Of a stretch of DNA of 32,964 bases, positions 1-9,359 are shown piece by piece. Origin of the DNA: an uncultured Acetatifactor sp. (lineage in GTDB: Bacteria; Bacillota; Clostridia; Lachnospirales; Lachnospiraceae); the NCBI GenBank assembly GCA_947631615.1, contig CANRLX010000025.1:1-32964 (forward strand). Direction: 5' to 3'. Within the stretch, counting starts at the first letter, position 1. Each line of letters begins with the position of its first letter. Both the position numbers and the translations under genes were made by a program. The notes under the pieces were generated by a model. The model made no database searches, was not told where the DNA came from, and saw nothing but the letters and a program-made list of their open reading frames with translations.

Positions 1-261
1 AGACGGAGTCTGCGATACACCCGAATGTATTATACCCTCCAGAGGGCAAAAATACAAGGGTGAGGTTTCGGAGCAGACGAGTCGAAAGCCTTAGAGATAG
101 AAAGAGGTGTAGGAGTGTGGACGCATACTGCTGCACCTCTCTTGATTTCTCACTGGGGTACGTTGGCGGCGGAGCGATCTGCCGTCGGGGTACTTCCGCG
201 TGAGGAGTCGGAGTTTGAAAGAACTGCGATGAGGTTGCCGTACTTTTCGCGGTTCTTTTTT
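1..261 (+). ncRNA. Candidate structured non-coding RNA (5' end may lie outside window)
   Basis: Nested complementary segments are visible. GTCTGC (8-13) pairs with GCAGAC (73-78). Inside that, CACCC (18-22) pairs with GGGTG (58-62), TGTAT (26-30) with ATACA (52-56), and CCCT (35-38) with AGGG (43-46). A second hairpin pairs AGAGGTGTAG (103-112) with CTGCACCTCT (131-140) and continues through 114-119/124-129 to a 4-nt loop. A third pairs GTAC..GGCGGC (158-170) with GCCGTC..GTAC (181-193). An intrinsic terminator follows at 219-261. This order of helices plus terminator is what an independent small RNA or a leader regulating the lipoprotein at 340 would look like. I do not recognise the family; it does not match the tmRNA, RNase P, SRP, T-box, TPP, lysine or c-di-GMP consensus elements as I know them. 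Reading frame 3 stays open to about 212, but its translation is not protein-like. Confidence 0.6.
219..261 (+). terminator. Intrinsic terminator of the structured RNA
   Basis: AAGAACTGCGA (219-229) pairs with TCGCGGTTCTT (247-257) with one mismatch, and is followed by a T run up to 261. It ends the 1-261 RNA ahead of the lipoprotein gene. Confidence 0.75.
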
Positions 262-268
262 CATGCTT

Positions 269-298
269 CGTAGAAACATTCTTTGTAGAAACATTCTT
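269..298. repeat. Two tandem 15-bp direct repeats
   Basis: The 14-mer GTAGAAACATTCTT occurs at 270-283 and again at 285-298, a period of 15 bp. It lies between the terminator and the lipoprotein RBS. A weak promoter (TTGTAG 283-288, 18 bp, CATACT 307-312) overlaps the second copy, so the repeats could be a regulator site or just a local duplication. Confidence 0.6.
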
Positions 299-339
299 CA
301 GAAAAGCATACTCCGCAGAAGACAAAAAGGAGGAAAGAG

Positions 340-1311
340 ATGAAAAAGAAGATTTTGACACTGGTACTGGCGGTGACGGCTGTGCTGATGGTTGCAGGCT
401 GCGGCAAGGCGCAAAAGACCGCAGGCGGCAATGCAGAGGAAACGGCGCAGACCAAAGAATCCGCACTGGAGGAAACGGCTGCTGCGGAGACGGAGTGTGC
501 CCACGAGTGGGTGGAGGCCACCTATGCGGCGCCTAAGACCTGTAAGCTTTGCGGCGAGACGGAGGGCGAGCCCAAGCAGAGCTACTTTGACGAGTACGGC
601 GTGAACGTGCCGGACGGTCCGGTGGACTGCACCATGGACTACATCTATTATAACACAGACAATCCGGAGACCTACTGCAGAGTGGGAGACGCTGTGTTTA
701 CCCAGACCGACTGCTATGCGGAGCCTGCGGACGAGGAGGGGTATCAGAACGTCCATCTGACACTGACGATGGCGCTGCAGCCCGGCTCCTACTATGACGC
801 GGCGGAGGATATAAAGTATTCGTATTGCTTGAGTGGTGGTTTAGGCGTATATGACTGGTACACGGGGCGCATGCTGCCTGCCCGCGCTACAAGTAACGAT
901 GATGCGCAGGAGTATGCCGTCACGCTGGACATCGACGGGGTGAGCTATGAGGTGTCCTATTCTCAGGAGGTTTCCTGGGACTGGGGCGAGTGGGTGTATG
1001 ACGAAGCCGGGAACGGTACGTCAAGTGCGACAGTCACGTTTGACTACCTCTTCCGGATACCGGAAGGCTATGACGGGCTGGTGTACAGCGTGGGGCCCCG
1101 CAGAGAGTACACCGGCGTGCTAGACACACAGACGGTACTCGGCTTGGACGAAGACGAGGATGAGGATGAGGCGGTGTATGCTGACCTTGATCCGACCGAT
1201 GAGGAGACGGAGGAGGATAAGAAGCTTGTAGAAGACACGCGCTACTTCCGCATCAACCGCACCGAGATTCCCGTCAGGGAAGCGGAGGCCGGCACGGAAG
1301 ACGCAGCCTGA
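340..1311 (+). CDS. Lipoprotein with a Cys-rich surface motif, unknown function
   Basis: A 323-aa protein with a classical lipoprotein signal: basic MKKK start, hydrophobic stretch, and lipobox VAGC with Cys21 as the modified residue. It would therefore be anchored to the outer face of the membrane. At about residues 53-75 it carries the CxHxW...PKTCKLCGETEG pattern, a short motif common in secreted clostridial proteins and possibly zinc-binding. The middle is rich in Tyr and Trp and probably beta-structured. Residues around 270-295 form a strongly acidic Asp/Glu stretch. The start is fixed by AAGGAGG at 327-333. The gene is monocistronic: terminators lie at 219-261 and 1325-1359. I do not recognise an enzyme family; a role at the cell surface is inference only. 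Confidence 0.85.
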   Translation: MKKKILTLVLAVTAVLMVAGCGKAQKTAGGNAEETAQTKESALEETAAAETECAHEWVEATYAAPKTCKLCGETEGEPKQSYFDEYGVNVPDGPVDCTMDYIYYNTDNPETYCRVGDAVFTQTDCYAEPADEEGYQNVHLTLTMALQPGSYYDAAEDIKYSYCLSGGLGVYDWYTGRMLPARATSNDDAQEYAVTLDIDGVSYEVSYSQEVSWDWGEWVYDEAGNGTSSATVTFDYLFRIPEGYDGLVYSVGPRREYTGVLDTQTVLGLDEDEDEDEAVYADLDPTDEETEEDKKLVEDTRYFRINRTEIPVREAEAGTEDAA

Positions 1312-1324
1312 AACTTCGGAGTAG

Positions 1325-1359
1325 GCGGCAGAATCTTGAAAGAGACTCTGCCGCTTTTT
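1325..1359 (+). terminator. Intrinsic terminator after lipoprotein gene
   Basis: GCGGCAGA (1325-1332) pairs perfectly with TCTGCCGC (1347-1354), followed by five T residues. Confidence 0.9.
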
Positions 1360-1424
1360 ATGGCGTAGGGATATCTTTGCAGGAACCGGCTTTTTTAGTA
1401 TTTTGTCGTTGCCGCCGTGACCCA

Positions 1425-3530
1425 TCACTCCTGCAGAATCAGCTCCACTCTGTTCTGTATGATATGGGCCACATCCCAGGGATCCTTGCCTCCGGCAAAG
1501 TACGCGGAGGACTCCTCCTGTATCACCGCGCGGATATCGGGATCCATCGTGCCGTTGCGAAGCTCCCCCTCGCAGAGAATATCGGTCAGGATCTGAATCT
1601 CGGCATCGGATATCGTCAAAAGCTCTTCGCCGGACTTTATCTGCATACTCTTAGATTCCTCCGCCAGCTCCTCTAAAACCGATCTGCAGATCGGAAAACC
1701 GGGATCGGTGATACCGCTGTACCTTTGATTTGATTCCCACAGCAGGCTTTCCAGAAACGCCCATGCGCCCTCTTTCTGATCGCTTCCCGAATAAATGGCG
1801 CAGCAATCGGAGCAGGCGGTGATCTCATAGGCCTGCCCGAACGACGTGGGGTAGCCATAGACGGGGTACTCTCTGCCATACTGCAGATAGTAGCTGAAAT
1901 TTCCGCCGTATCGGACTTCGCGGCACAGGGCATTGCGTTCTCTCTCTTCCCTGTCCTCTTCCGCCGCATTGGCGCGGTCCGCCTCCGCATATTCTTTACA
2001 CAGCTTCAGCATATCCACAAATTCTTCCGTCTCAAAGGAAGCTTCCCCCCGCTCCCAGTCGATAAATTCATCCTGCCTGCCTCTCAACAGAAAAAACAAG
2101 AATGTCTCGGGATCTCCCGACGTGCCGGAGAGCAGCGGCCTTTCCCATCCGTTTTGCTCCACCAGCTCCAGAAAGGTGTCCATGTTCCAGTTTTCCACAG
2201 GGATCTCATATTCCGGACTTACGATCAACCCCTTCAACTGGACCTGGGGTGTCAAAAGATACAGCCTGCCGTCGATCCTGTAGGCGTCCAGGACATTCCC
2301 TATGACCTCATCACGGTACGGCGACTGCTCCAGATAGGGCGACAGATCCTCCAGATATCCGTTTTTTGCGTAGGACTCATAATATTCCGAGTGCGTCATA
2401 TCCAGGATATCCGGCCCGTCTCCGGCTGCCATGTCCGCATGCAGCCGCTCGATGTTATTGTCGTAGTTTTTGATGGTTACATAGTAATCGGGATTTGTCT
2501 GATTAAACTCAGAGATCGCTCTCCAAATGCTGGAGCTCTCCGTGTTATTGACGCCTCCCTCCATTCCGTATACGAGCTCTGTCCTCTGTTCCCCACTCTC
2601 ATCCAATTCCCTTAACAAACCATAGCACAGACCTTCTCCGTTCCCAACGGCTCCGAACAGACGCAACGTCCCCTCGGCTTCCTCATAATATCCCGCCAGG
2701 ACGGAGGACACCCCCGTCTTTATCAGATCCGTTTTTACCGACAACCCGCCCGATACCGCGTCGAGAAACAAAAGCTCCCGATCGGTCGCCAGGCACAAAG
2801 TTTCTCCCCCGCTGTTTCCAATGACCTGCACCTCACGGACAGGCTCCTGCTGCTTGAGCGTCCACTTTTCTTCCTCGCCGCCCTCTCCCAGCTCATACAG
2901 AGTGATCTTTGTTTCCTCTGCTGTGATACAGCATACCCGTCCTTCCTGCGTTTCCCAGAGGGAACGGACGTCTCCGCTCAGCTTATACCGGTCTGCGATT
3001 TCCCCTTTCCCCCGATAGCGTGTCACCTGATCCCCGTTCGCCAGGTATACCTCTTCACTGCCGTTCACGAAAAACGTACTTCCCATGACGGCATACTCCT
3101 GCCAGTTCTCCACCTGAACCGTCATGACGGTGCGCCACGCGGCACCCGTCTGATATTCCCGTATCACGAGAGAATGATCCTTTCGATCTAACAGCTCCGC
3201 ATACAGAATCCCCCGCCGCTGCGCGATGCTTATGAGATCAAACGATCCATCTTCCGACTGCCAGACGATCTGCTCCGCGTCCCTCTCTGCGGTCTGTGCG
3301 GACCACCTGCGGATGGGATCATCCTTTATCGTGGTAAGGATCCATGCGCTGTCCGCATCACAGACCACCTGGACGGGCGACGGAATTTCCAGTTCCTGCA
3401 GATAATCCACATGAAGCGCTTTTTCCGGCGCCTCTTCGACTCTTTCCCTGCCGCAGGAGGAGAGACACAGCGCCGCAAAAAAGGTCAAAAATGTATACCA
3501 AACTGTCCGTCTTTTCTTTCGTTTCATCAT
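1425..3530 (-). CDS. Large lipoprotein with C-terminal family-1 extracellular solute-binding domain
   Basis: A 701-aa protein with an N-terminal basic/hydrophobic signal and lipobox LSSC (Cys26). Residues from about 320 onward look like a family-1 solute-binding protein of ABC importers: an opening strand, the segment FNQTNPDYYVTIKNY, then GDGPDILDMT and a YLEDLSPYLEQSPY hinge region. The roughly 290 residues before it are beta-rich and repetitive, propeller-like, which makes the protein much longer than the usual 400-450 aa SBP. No permease genes are adjacent. It starts 25 bp after the HD-GYP gene, with AAGGAAA upstream of two consecutive ATGs, and is probably the last gene of the glgP operon. 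Ligand unknown; a sugar is plausible from the glgP context. It might act as a sensor rather than a transport component. Confidence 0.8.
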   Translation of the reverse strand: MMKRKKRRTVWYTFLTFFAALCLSSCGRERVEEAPEKALHVDYLQELEIPSPVQVVCDADSAWILTTIKDDPIRRWSAQTAERDAEQIVWQSEDGSFDLISIAQRRGILYAELLDRKDHSLVIREYQTGAAWRTVMTVQVENWQEYAVMGSTFFVNGSEEVYLANGDQVTRYRGKGEIADRYKLSGDVRSLWETQEGRVCCITAEETKITLYELGEGGEEEKWTLKQQEPVREVQVIGNSGGETLCLATDRELLFLDAVSGGLSVKTDLIKTGVSSVLAGYYEEAEGTLRLFGAVGNGEGLCYGLLRELDESGEQRTELVYGMEGGVNNTESSSIWRAISEFNQTNPDYYVTIKNYDNNIERLHADMAAGDGPDILDMTHSEYYESYAKNGYLEDLSPYLEQSPYRDEVIGNVLDAYRIDGRLYLLTPQVQLKGLIVSPEYEIPVENWNMDTFLELVEQNGWERPLLSGTSGDPETFLFFLLRGRQDEFIDWERGEASFETEEFVDMLKLCKEYAEADRANAAEEDREERERNALCREVRYGGNFSYYLQYGREYPVYGYPTSFGQAYEITACSDCCAIYSGSDQKEGAWAFLESLLWESNQRYSGITDPGFPICRSVLEELAEESKSMQIKSGEELLTISDAEIQILTDILCEGELRNGTMDPDIRAVIQEESSAYFAGGKDPWDVAHIIQNRVELILQE

Positions 3531-3555
3531 CTGGTTTCCTTATCCCCCAGCGCTT

Positions 3556-4659
3556 CTATCCCTGTATGATCAGGCTGGCGCACTTGACGTCGCTGGCCAG
3601 ATCGTAGATCTGGCCGCTCTTCAGCCCCACCACCTTCGGACGCAGAGCGTTCTCCGGATTGTTCTCTATGACCTTCGCCAGCTCTCCGCTGGACAGAGTC
3701 ACAATGCTGTCCACCGGATAGAGGATCACGCTCGCCAGAAAGCTCTTCATCGCGTCAAAATCCAGTTCACCGGTCATCGCCATAATCATCTCTATGGCAA
3801 CGCTCTTGGCAAACCCTTTCTTATAAGGCCGTTCCGTCACCAGCGCATCGTACACGTCGGCCACGGAAATGATCTTGGCATAAAGATGGATCTTGTCCTC
3901 CGTTACGCCCAGAGGATAACCCTTGCCGTTCGTCTTCTCGTGGTGCTGCAGTACCCCGCGCATAATTCCGTCGGAAAACTCATTCCTTTTTTTCAGGATC
4001 TCAAAGCCAAACAGCGTGTGCTGCTTCATCAGCGCAAACTCCTCATCCGTCAGCTTTGCGGGCTTGTTTAACACCTCGTTGGGAATCTTGGACTTCCCCA
4101 CATCGTGGAGCAGTCCGGCGATCCCCAGATCATGGATCTCCTTGTCGCTCAGTCCGTGTTTCTTGCCAATGACCATCGCCATCGTCGCCACGTCCACGCT
4201 GTGCTTGAAGGTGTACTCGTCGCTGACCTTCAGCATACTGATATCCACCGCCACGGCGTCATTGTCCACAATGGTCTTCATCAACTCGTTTGCCACATTG
4301 TTGGTGGTCTCGGAAAAGCTTTCCGAATCCGTGTTATTGTAGAGGAATTGGATCCCCTCTCCCACTCTCTTGCGGACGCTCTCCGTCAGCTTTACCTTGG
4401 TTCGATCCTCCACACGATTCTTCTCAATGACCTCACGGGTATACTGAGGGATCTGCAGCTCCACCTCGTCCGGGTCGGGCTCGCCCTCCTGAATGTATAC
4501 GCCTCCTACGCCCTTCCCCTGGAGATAATCGATCTGGAAATCGTCCAGAAACGCTCCCTTTTCAATAAGGGAGCGCCCCGTGGAATCCACGATCGCCTGA
4601 TCGATCCTCATTCCTTCTTTTAATAAACGTGTACTTACAAATTTTCTCTTAACTGCCAT
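3556..4659 (-). CDS. HD-GYP domain protein, probable c-di-GMP phosphodiesterase
   Basis: A 367-aa cytoplasmic protein. Residues 1-60 form an N-terminal segment of the type often found ahead of HD-GYP domains. The HD-GYP catalytic core runs from about 145 to 310: His153, the HD dyad His185-Asp186 in LLHDVGK, His214, HH at 239-240, and GYP at 247-249 within HHEKTNGKGYP. All metal-ligand positions expected for the family are present, so it should hydrolyse c-di-GMP to pGpG or GMP. It begins 18 bp downstream of glgP with AAGGA ahead of the ATG, indicating co-transcription. With the diguanylate cyclase at 17637-19130 it gives this window both synthesis and breakdown of c-di-GMP. There is no receiver domain; the input signal is unknown. 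Confidence 0.9.
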   Translation of the reverse strand: MAVKRKFVSTRLLKEGMRIDQAIVDSTGRSLIEKGAFLDDFQIDYLQGKGVGGVYIQEGEPDPDEVELQIPQYTREVIEKNRVEDRTKVKLTESVRKRVGEGIQFLYNNTDSESFSETTNNVANELMKTIVDNDAVAVDISMLKVSDEYTFKHSVDVATMAMVIGKKHGLSDKEIHDLGIAGLLHDVGKSKIPNEVLNKPAKLTDEEFALMKQHTLFGFEILKKRNEFSDGIMRGVLQHHEKTNGKGYPLGVTEDKIHLYAKIISVADVYDALVTERPYKKGFAKSVAIEMIMAMTGELDFDAMKSFLASVILYPVDSIVTLSSGELAKVIENNPENALRPKVVGLKSGQIYDLASDVKCASLIIQG

Positions 4660-4677
4660 TTACTATTCCTTATCATT

Positions 4678-6948
4678 CTACTTCAGCTTCCAGATATCTC
4701 GATTGTACTCTGCGATAGTGCGGTCGGAGGAGAAAAATCCTGCCTTGGCAATATTGACCAGCATCATGCGCTTCCACTTCCTCTGATCCTCGTAGTCCGC
4801 AAACGCCTGATCCTTCACTCGGATATAATCCTCCAGATCCAAAAGCGTCATAAACCAATCCTTGTTCAAAAGCTCCTTGTGCAGGCGCTCCAGATTCTCC
4901 CTGTGCCCCACCCTCAATGCTTCCTTGCTGACAATAAAGTCCACCGCCTCACGGATCACCTTGCTCTTTGCATAATAATCCTTGGACACATAGTCCGCCT
5001 TTGCGTAATGGCTGATGACCGCATCGCTCTTCTCGCCGAAAATATAAATATTGTCGTCGCCTACCAGCTCATGGATCTCCACATTTGCGCCGTCACTGGT
5101 TCCCAGAGTCACCGCGCCGTTTAACATAAACTTCATGTTGCCGGTGCCGGAAGCCTCCTTGGACGCCAGGGAGATCTGCTCGGAGATATCGCAGGCGGGA
5201 ATCAGCTTCTCCGCATAGCTCACATTGTAATTTTCCACCATCACGACCTTCATATAGGAATTGACCTCGGGATCGTTGTTGATGATCTCCGAGAGCACAA
5301 GGATCAGGTGGATGATATCCTGGGCGATCACATAGGCGGGAGCCGCCTTGGCGCCAAAGAGAAAGGTGAGCGGTCTCAGAGGCTTTTTGCCTCCCTTGAT
5401 CTCCAAATATTTGTGTATGATATAGAGCGCATTCATCTGCTGGCGCTTATACTCGTGGAGACGCTTGATCTGGATATCGAAAATGGAATTTTCATCCAGC
5501 GTCACGCCCTCTTTTTCCTGAATATAAGCGGCAAGCTCCCGTTTCTTTCCCTTTTTGATCTCGCTGAGACGATCCAGCACCGACTCATCGTCGATTTTGG
5601 CGAGCAGCTTTTCCAGCTGGGCGGCGTCCTTCTTGTAGCCGTCCCCGATGGTCTCCGTCAGAAAGGCGGCCAGCTCCCTGTTGCAGGAGAGCAGCCAGCG
5701 CCGGAAGGTGATGCCGTTGGTCTTGTTGTTGAATTTCTCCGGATACAGCCGGTAAAAATGATGCAGCTCCGTCTCCTTCAGAATATTTGTGTGAATGGCG
5801 GCCACGCCGTTGACGCTGTAGCCATAGTGGATATCGATATGCGCCATATGCACCCGGTCGTCCTTATCGATAATCTGTACCTTCTCATCCGAATACTTCT
5901 CGGCGATACGGTCGCTCAGCTCTTTGATGATGGGAACCAGCTGCGGCGCCACGGTCTCGATATATTCCAGAGGCCATTTCTCCAACGCCTCCGCGAGGAT
6001 CGTGTGGTTGGTGTAGGCGCAGGTCTTGCTGACTACGCGGATGGCCTCGTCCATGGTAAAGCCTTCCTTTTCGGTAAGGATACGGATCAGCTCCGGAATG
6101 ACCATGGTGGGATGGGTGTCATTGATCTGAACCGCCACATGCTCATACAGCCGGTGCAGATCGTGTCCCAGCTCCTTCTGCTCCTTTAAGATCAACTGAG
6201 CCCCATTGCTCACCATGAAATATTCCTGATAGATGCGGAGCAGATTGCCCGCCTCGTCGGAATCGTCCGGATACAAAAAGAGCGTCAGGTTTTTGTCGAC
6301 GGCTTCCTTGTCAAAATCAATTCCCTTTTTGACCAGGCTCTCGTCAACGGACTTAAGGTCGAACAGATGCAGCTTGTTCACACCGTTCTCATATCCTATG
6401 ACATCAATATCATAAAGCACAGATGTCACTTTTTTCTCGCCAAACTCCACCTCAAAGGAGACACCAGTGTCGTTCAGCCAGGAATCGGTCTCGATCCAGT
6501 CGTTTTTCTCCGCTCTCTGCAGGCGGTCACGGAATACCTGCTGAAACAGGCCAAAGTGATAATTTAAACCGATGCCGTCGCCGGGCAATCCCAGCGTCGC
6601 AATGGAATCCAAAAAACAGGCCGCCAGACGTCCCAGGCCGCCGTTGCCCAGAGAGGGCTCCGGCTCTGCCTCCTCAATATCCGACAGGCGTTTGCCGTTC
6701 GCCTCCAGAATACGGCTCAGCTCCTCATAAATCCCCAGATTGATCAGATTGTTGGACAAAAGCTTGCCGATCAGAAATTCCATAGAAATGTAATACACCT
6801 TTTTCTCGCCGGTGATGGCGGGAGCCTGCGCCATTTTCTGCTTGGTGAGCTGCAGCACTCCGCCGTAAAGCTGGGCATCCGTGCACGCGGCGATGTCTTT
6901 TCCATAAAGCCTTTGGGTAATCTCCTGTAATTGCTGTTCCAGATTCAT
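4678..6948 (-). CDS. glgP: Glycogen/maltodextrin phosphorylase
   Basis: A 756-aa GT35 phosphorylase that releases glucose-1-phosphate from alpha-1,4-glucans using PLP and phosphate. Family landmarks are [12 protein letters not shown] near 56-67, [19 protein letters not shown] near 97-115, QINDTHPTM near 274-282, NGITFRRWL near 411-419, RLHEYKRQQ near 496-504, and the PLP-binding GTGNMKF motif with Lys606. It is somewhat shorter than the 800-plus residues of enterobacterial enzymes, which is common in Clostridia. It is the first gene of a likely three-gene operon (HD-GYP protein, SBP lipoprotein). A near-consensus promoter at 7081-7109 gives a leader of about 126 nt with a GC-rich hairpin (7019-7035). 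No frameshift or missing catalytic residue seen. Confidence 0.97.
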   Translation of the reverse strand: MNLEQQLQEITQRLYGKDIAACTDAQLYGGVLQLTKQKMAQAPAITGEKKVYYISMEFLIGKLLSNNLINLGIYEELSRILEANGKRLSDIEEAEPEPSLGNGGLGRLAACFLDSIATLGLPGDGIGLNYHFGLFQQVFRDRLQRAEKNDWIETDSWLNDTGVSFEVEFGEKKVTSVLYDIDVIGYENGVNKLHLFDLKSVDESLVKKGIDFDKEAVDKNLTLFLYPDDSDEAGNLLRIYQEYFMVSNGAQLILKEQKELGHDLHRLYEHVAVQINDTHPTMVIPELIRILTEKEGFTMDEAIRVVSKTCAYTNHTILAEALEKWPLEYIETVAPQLVPIIKELSDRIAEKYSDEKVQIIDKDDRVHMAHIDIHYGYSVNGVAAIHTNILKETELHHFYRLYPEKFNNKTNGITFRRWLLSCNRELAAFLTETIGDGYKKDAAQLEKLLAKIDDESVLDRLSEIKKGKKRELAAYIQEKEGVTLDENSIFDIQIKRLHEYKRQQMNALYIIHKYLEIKGGKKPLRPLTFLFGAKAAPAYVIAQDIIHLILVLSEIINNDPEVNSYMKVVMVENYNVSYAEKLIPACDISEQISLASKEASGTGNMKFMLNGAVTLGTSDGANVEIHELVGDDNIYIFGEKSDAVISHYAKADYVSKDYYAKSKVIREAVDFIVSKEALRVGHRENLERLHKELLNKDWFMTLLDLEDYIRVKDQAFADYEDQRKWKRMMLVNIAKAGFFSSDRTIAEYNRDIWKLK

Positions 6949-7080
6949 GATTCAACCTATCCTTTCAAATGATTTTTCTATGATTGTTACCACTTTCTGC
7001 CATTCTATGACTTTCCATGGGCGGTTTTGCCGTCCGGCCCGCAGAAAAGTATATCCTATCAAGTGCCTAGAATAAGGTTT

Positions 7081-7109
7081 ATTATAACATATTATTCCTT
7101 TTTTCACAA
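7081..7109 (-). promoter_or_regulatory. Sigma-A promoter of glgP operon
   Basis: On the minus strand, TTGTGA (7104-7109) is followed after 17 bp by a perfect TATAAT (7081-7086). Confidence 0.85.
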
Positions 7110-7132
7110 GCAAATTACGGCCCCAGCCTGCT

Positions 7133-9118
7133 TTATGTTTTTTTCAGCTTAAACTGCGCCACCATAGTCATCAGAGACTGCGCACATTCCCCGAGACTAG
7201 CCGCGATCGCGGCGTTTTCTTCAGCGCTTGCCGCGTTGTTCTCCACCATTCCGCCGATGGAACGGATATCCTCCAAAATCTCGTCCGCCGATTTTTTCTG
7301 CGTATCCACGAAGTTTACAATTTCATCCACCATCGCCGTACAGCCCGCGGAATACTCTACGCTGTCCGATATGGTCTGATCCACCTTTTCCACCAGGCCC
7401 TTGCCCCGTTCCACGGACGCAAGAGACTTCGCGATCACATTGCTGATCTTGGCGCTGGACTCCGAGCTGTTGGCCGACAGGCTGGATATCTCCGACGCCA
7501 CCACGGCAAAGCCTCTGCCGGCTTCTCCGGCCCTCGCCGCCTCAATCGAGGCGTTTAACGCCAGCAGGTTGGTCTGGCTCGCAATGCCGTTGATCTCCGT
7601 CACAAAGCCCGCAATCTCATCATAACATGCCACAATCTCGTCCATAGCCGTTACCAGCTCGTTCATCTCCGTATTGCCGACGGTCAGATGCCGGTTCACG
7701 TAATCCGTGTTGGACTTGATGGAATCCGCCAGCTCGGCGATCTTTTCCATATTTCCCGTCAGGGTGCCCATCTCCTCCGATGCACTCTGCACGGATGCGC
7801 TTTGCTTCGTCGCCGCCATCGCCACGTTTTCACTTGTTCCGGACAGCTCACCGGAATACTGCAGCACCATGGCCGCCTGTTCGTTGATTCTTGCAAAGCT
7901 GTGATTGAGCGTCTTGACGATATCGACCAGGGCATCTCGGATCTTTTTGTAATCCCCTGTGTAGACGCCGTCCACATTCACGTCCAGATTCTTCTCCGAA
8001 ATGGCAGTCACGGTATGGGTGATCTCCGAGATATATTCCCCTAATTTCCTCATGGTGTCGTTTAACGCAATCGACAGGGCGTTCACCTCCTGGGAATGTT
8101 CATCCACCCCGAAATGATAGTCCAGCTGCCCCTCCGATATCCTGCTCACATTTGCCGACAGCTCCTCCAGCGGTGCAAACAGAGGGCTGATCCCGCTGGT
8201 CAGCTGCCGTTTGACTACTTTTCCCAACGCCAGGCACAGCACCACCGTCAGGATAACGGTAACGGCAAGCACGCCGAGCACGCCCGAAAGAGATACCACG
8301 GCTACCACATTCCACCCCGTCGTTTCGATCGGATTGCACACGGCAAGCTTCAACCCGCCCTTATAATCCCAGATCAGCCTGGTTGCCAGGGCTTTCTCGC
8401 ACACTCTTTTATATTGTCCGCCCAACGCCTCCTCTATGGTCGTGCTCTTCTGCGTGCTCATCGCAAGTTCCTCATCCGGATGGGTCAGGATCAATCCGTT
8501 CTTTGTCGTCAGAAACACATAGTTGCCGCCCTTGTAGGAGTCCTCTATCAAAGTGACCAGATCATCCATATACATGTCAAGTCCGGCAACGCCCACAACT
8601 TCTCCGTCACGGCAGATCGCCCGGGAAAGCGTGACACAGATATTGCCGGTCTGCTCATCCACATACGGGTCGGACACATACACATCCTCTGTGCCCGCCG
8701 CTCCGGAATACCACTCCCGTTCCGTTACCAGAAAGTCCTCCTTCGGCACCCATCCGCCGGACATATAGGTCATGATCCCGTCCTGATAGATCGTTCCGTC
8801 CTGCTCCACACAGACATAGACTGCCGACACATCGTCGTACAGAGCCGCTATCATGTCCACATAGGCATAGTACTCCTCCGCATCCGCGCCCACCGGAGCT
8901 CCCGCCGCCACCGAATTGATCAGCACCGCCTTCTGCGCCATCCTGCCGTTGATCTGTGAGCTGTAGAGCTGCACCAGCTCGCTGTTGTTTCTGACGGTAT
9001 AAAAAAGGATCATCCCCAAAACGACCAGACCCGCCAGAACGCACAGCCCTGTGATAATTGCGCGCACCGACCGGTTGGCTTTCTGATTCACGTGGAAGCT
9101 TAACTTTTGTAACTGCAT
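7133..9118 (-). CDS. Methyl-accepting chemotaxis protein with dCache-type sensor
   Basis: A 661-aa transmembrane chemoreceptor. The order is a first membrane segment (about residues 17-40), an extracellular double-Cache-like ligand domain (about 50-260, with the GLDMYMDDLV region), a second membrane segment (about 270-300), HAMP, and a cytoplasmic signalling helix pair. The hairpin tip carries the invariant INGIASQTNLLALNASIEAA segment that contacts CheA and CheW. A longer reading from an ATG at 9181 is possible, but that ATG overlaps the -10 element (9180-9185). The ATG at 9118 has GAGGAG at 9125-9130 with 6-bp spacing, so I chose 9118. Ligand unknown. The gene is alone under its own promoter; no che genes are nearby. 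Confidence 0.93.
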   Translation of the reverse strand: MQLQKLSFHVNQKANRSVRAIITGLCVLAGLVVLGMILFYTVRNNSELVQLYSSQINGRMAQKAVLINSVAAGAPVGADAEEYYAYVDMIAALYDDVSAVYVCVEQDGTIYQDGIMTYMSGGWVPKEDFLVTEREWYSGAAGTEDVYVSDPYVDEQTGNICVTLSRAICRDGEVVGVAGLDMYMDDLVTLIEDSYKGGNYVFLTTKNGLILTHPDEELAMSTQKSTTIEEALGGQYKRVCEKALATRLIWDYKGGLKLAVCNPIETTGWNVVAVVSLSGVLGVLAVTVILTVVLCLALGKVVKRQLTSGISPLFAPLEELSANVSRISEGQLDYHFGVDEHSQEVNALSIALNDTMRKLGEYISEITHTVTAISEKNLDVNVDGVYTGDYKKIRDALVDIVKTLNHSFARINEQAAMVLQYSGELSGTSENVAMAATKQSASVQSASEEMGTLTGNMEKIAELADSIKSNTDYVNRHLTVGNTEMNELVTAMDEIVACYDEIAGFVTEINGIASQTNLLALNASIEAARAGEAGRGFAVVASEISSLSANSSESSAKISNVIAKSLASVERGKGLVEKVDQTISDSVEYSAGCTAMVDEIVNFVDTQKKSADEILEDIRSIGGMVENNAASAEENAAIAASLGECAQSLMTMVAQFKLKKT

Positions 9119-9179
9119 TTTTCTCTCCTCATCCTGCCTGAAATACATATTTTGCGTAGTACTGCCCAAACATTTTCTC

Positions 9180-9207
9180 ATTTTACCCCCCCATTTCCTT
9201 CTGTCAA
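9180..9207 (-). promoter_or_regulatory. MCP promoter with seven-G spacer tract
   Basis: On the minus strand, TTGACA (9202-9207), a 16-bp spacer ending in seven G, then TAAAAT (9180-9185). The same G7-TAAAATGA arrangement recurs at 11995-12022. Confidence 0.75.
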
Positions 9208-9248
9208 GATTGCTTTTGTCAATTCACTTGTTTTCTTTGTTAAATCAC

Positions 9249-9277
9249 TTGTGCACACGCATTTTACAATGTATAAT
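9249..9277 (+). promoter_or_regulatory. Promoter of the LytTR gene
   Basis: TTGTGC (9249-9254), 17 bp, then a perfect TATAAT (9272-9277). The start codon is about 75 nt downstream of the predicted transcript start. Confidence 0.8.
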
Positions 9278-9359
9278 GGGAAATGCGGAATCCTTTGCGG
9301 AAAGAGGCAGCGCACACACAAAAGATATGCGCCGTTGAGGGGCGGCTCGGGAGACTACT

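Noticed and set aside
3..212. Open frame 3 at the left edge as the end of a protein gene
   Set aside because: Residue composition is unlike a protein, while nested RNA helices and a terminator explain the sequence better.
5308..6189. Long open frames opposite conserved genes (also 8096-8959, 12798-13802, 16340-17428, 20377-21459, 22475-23416)
   Set aside because: They lie antisense to genes with intact family motifs or to the SRP RNA, lack RBS and promoters, and their translations are not protein-like.
9119..9181. Upstream start for the chemoreceptor
   Set aside because: That ATG overlaps the -10 element at 9180-9185 and has no RBS, whereas 9118 has GAGGAG at proper distance.
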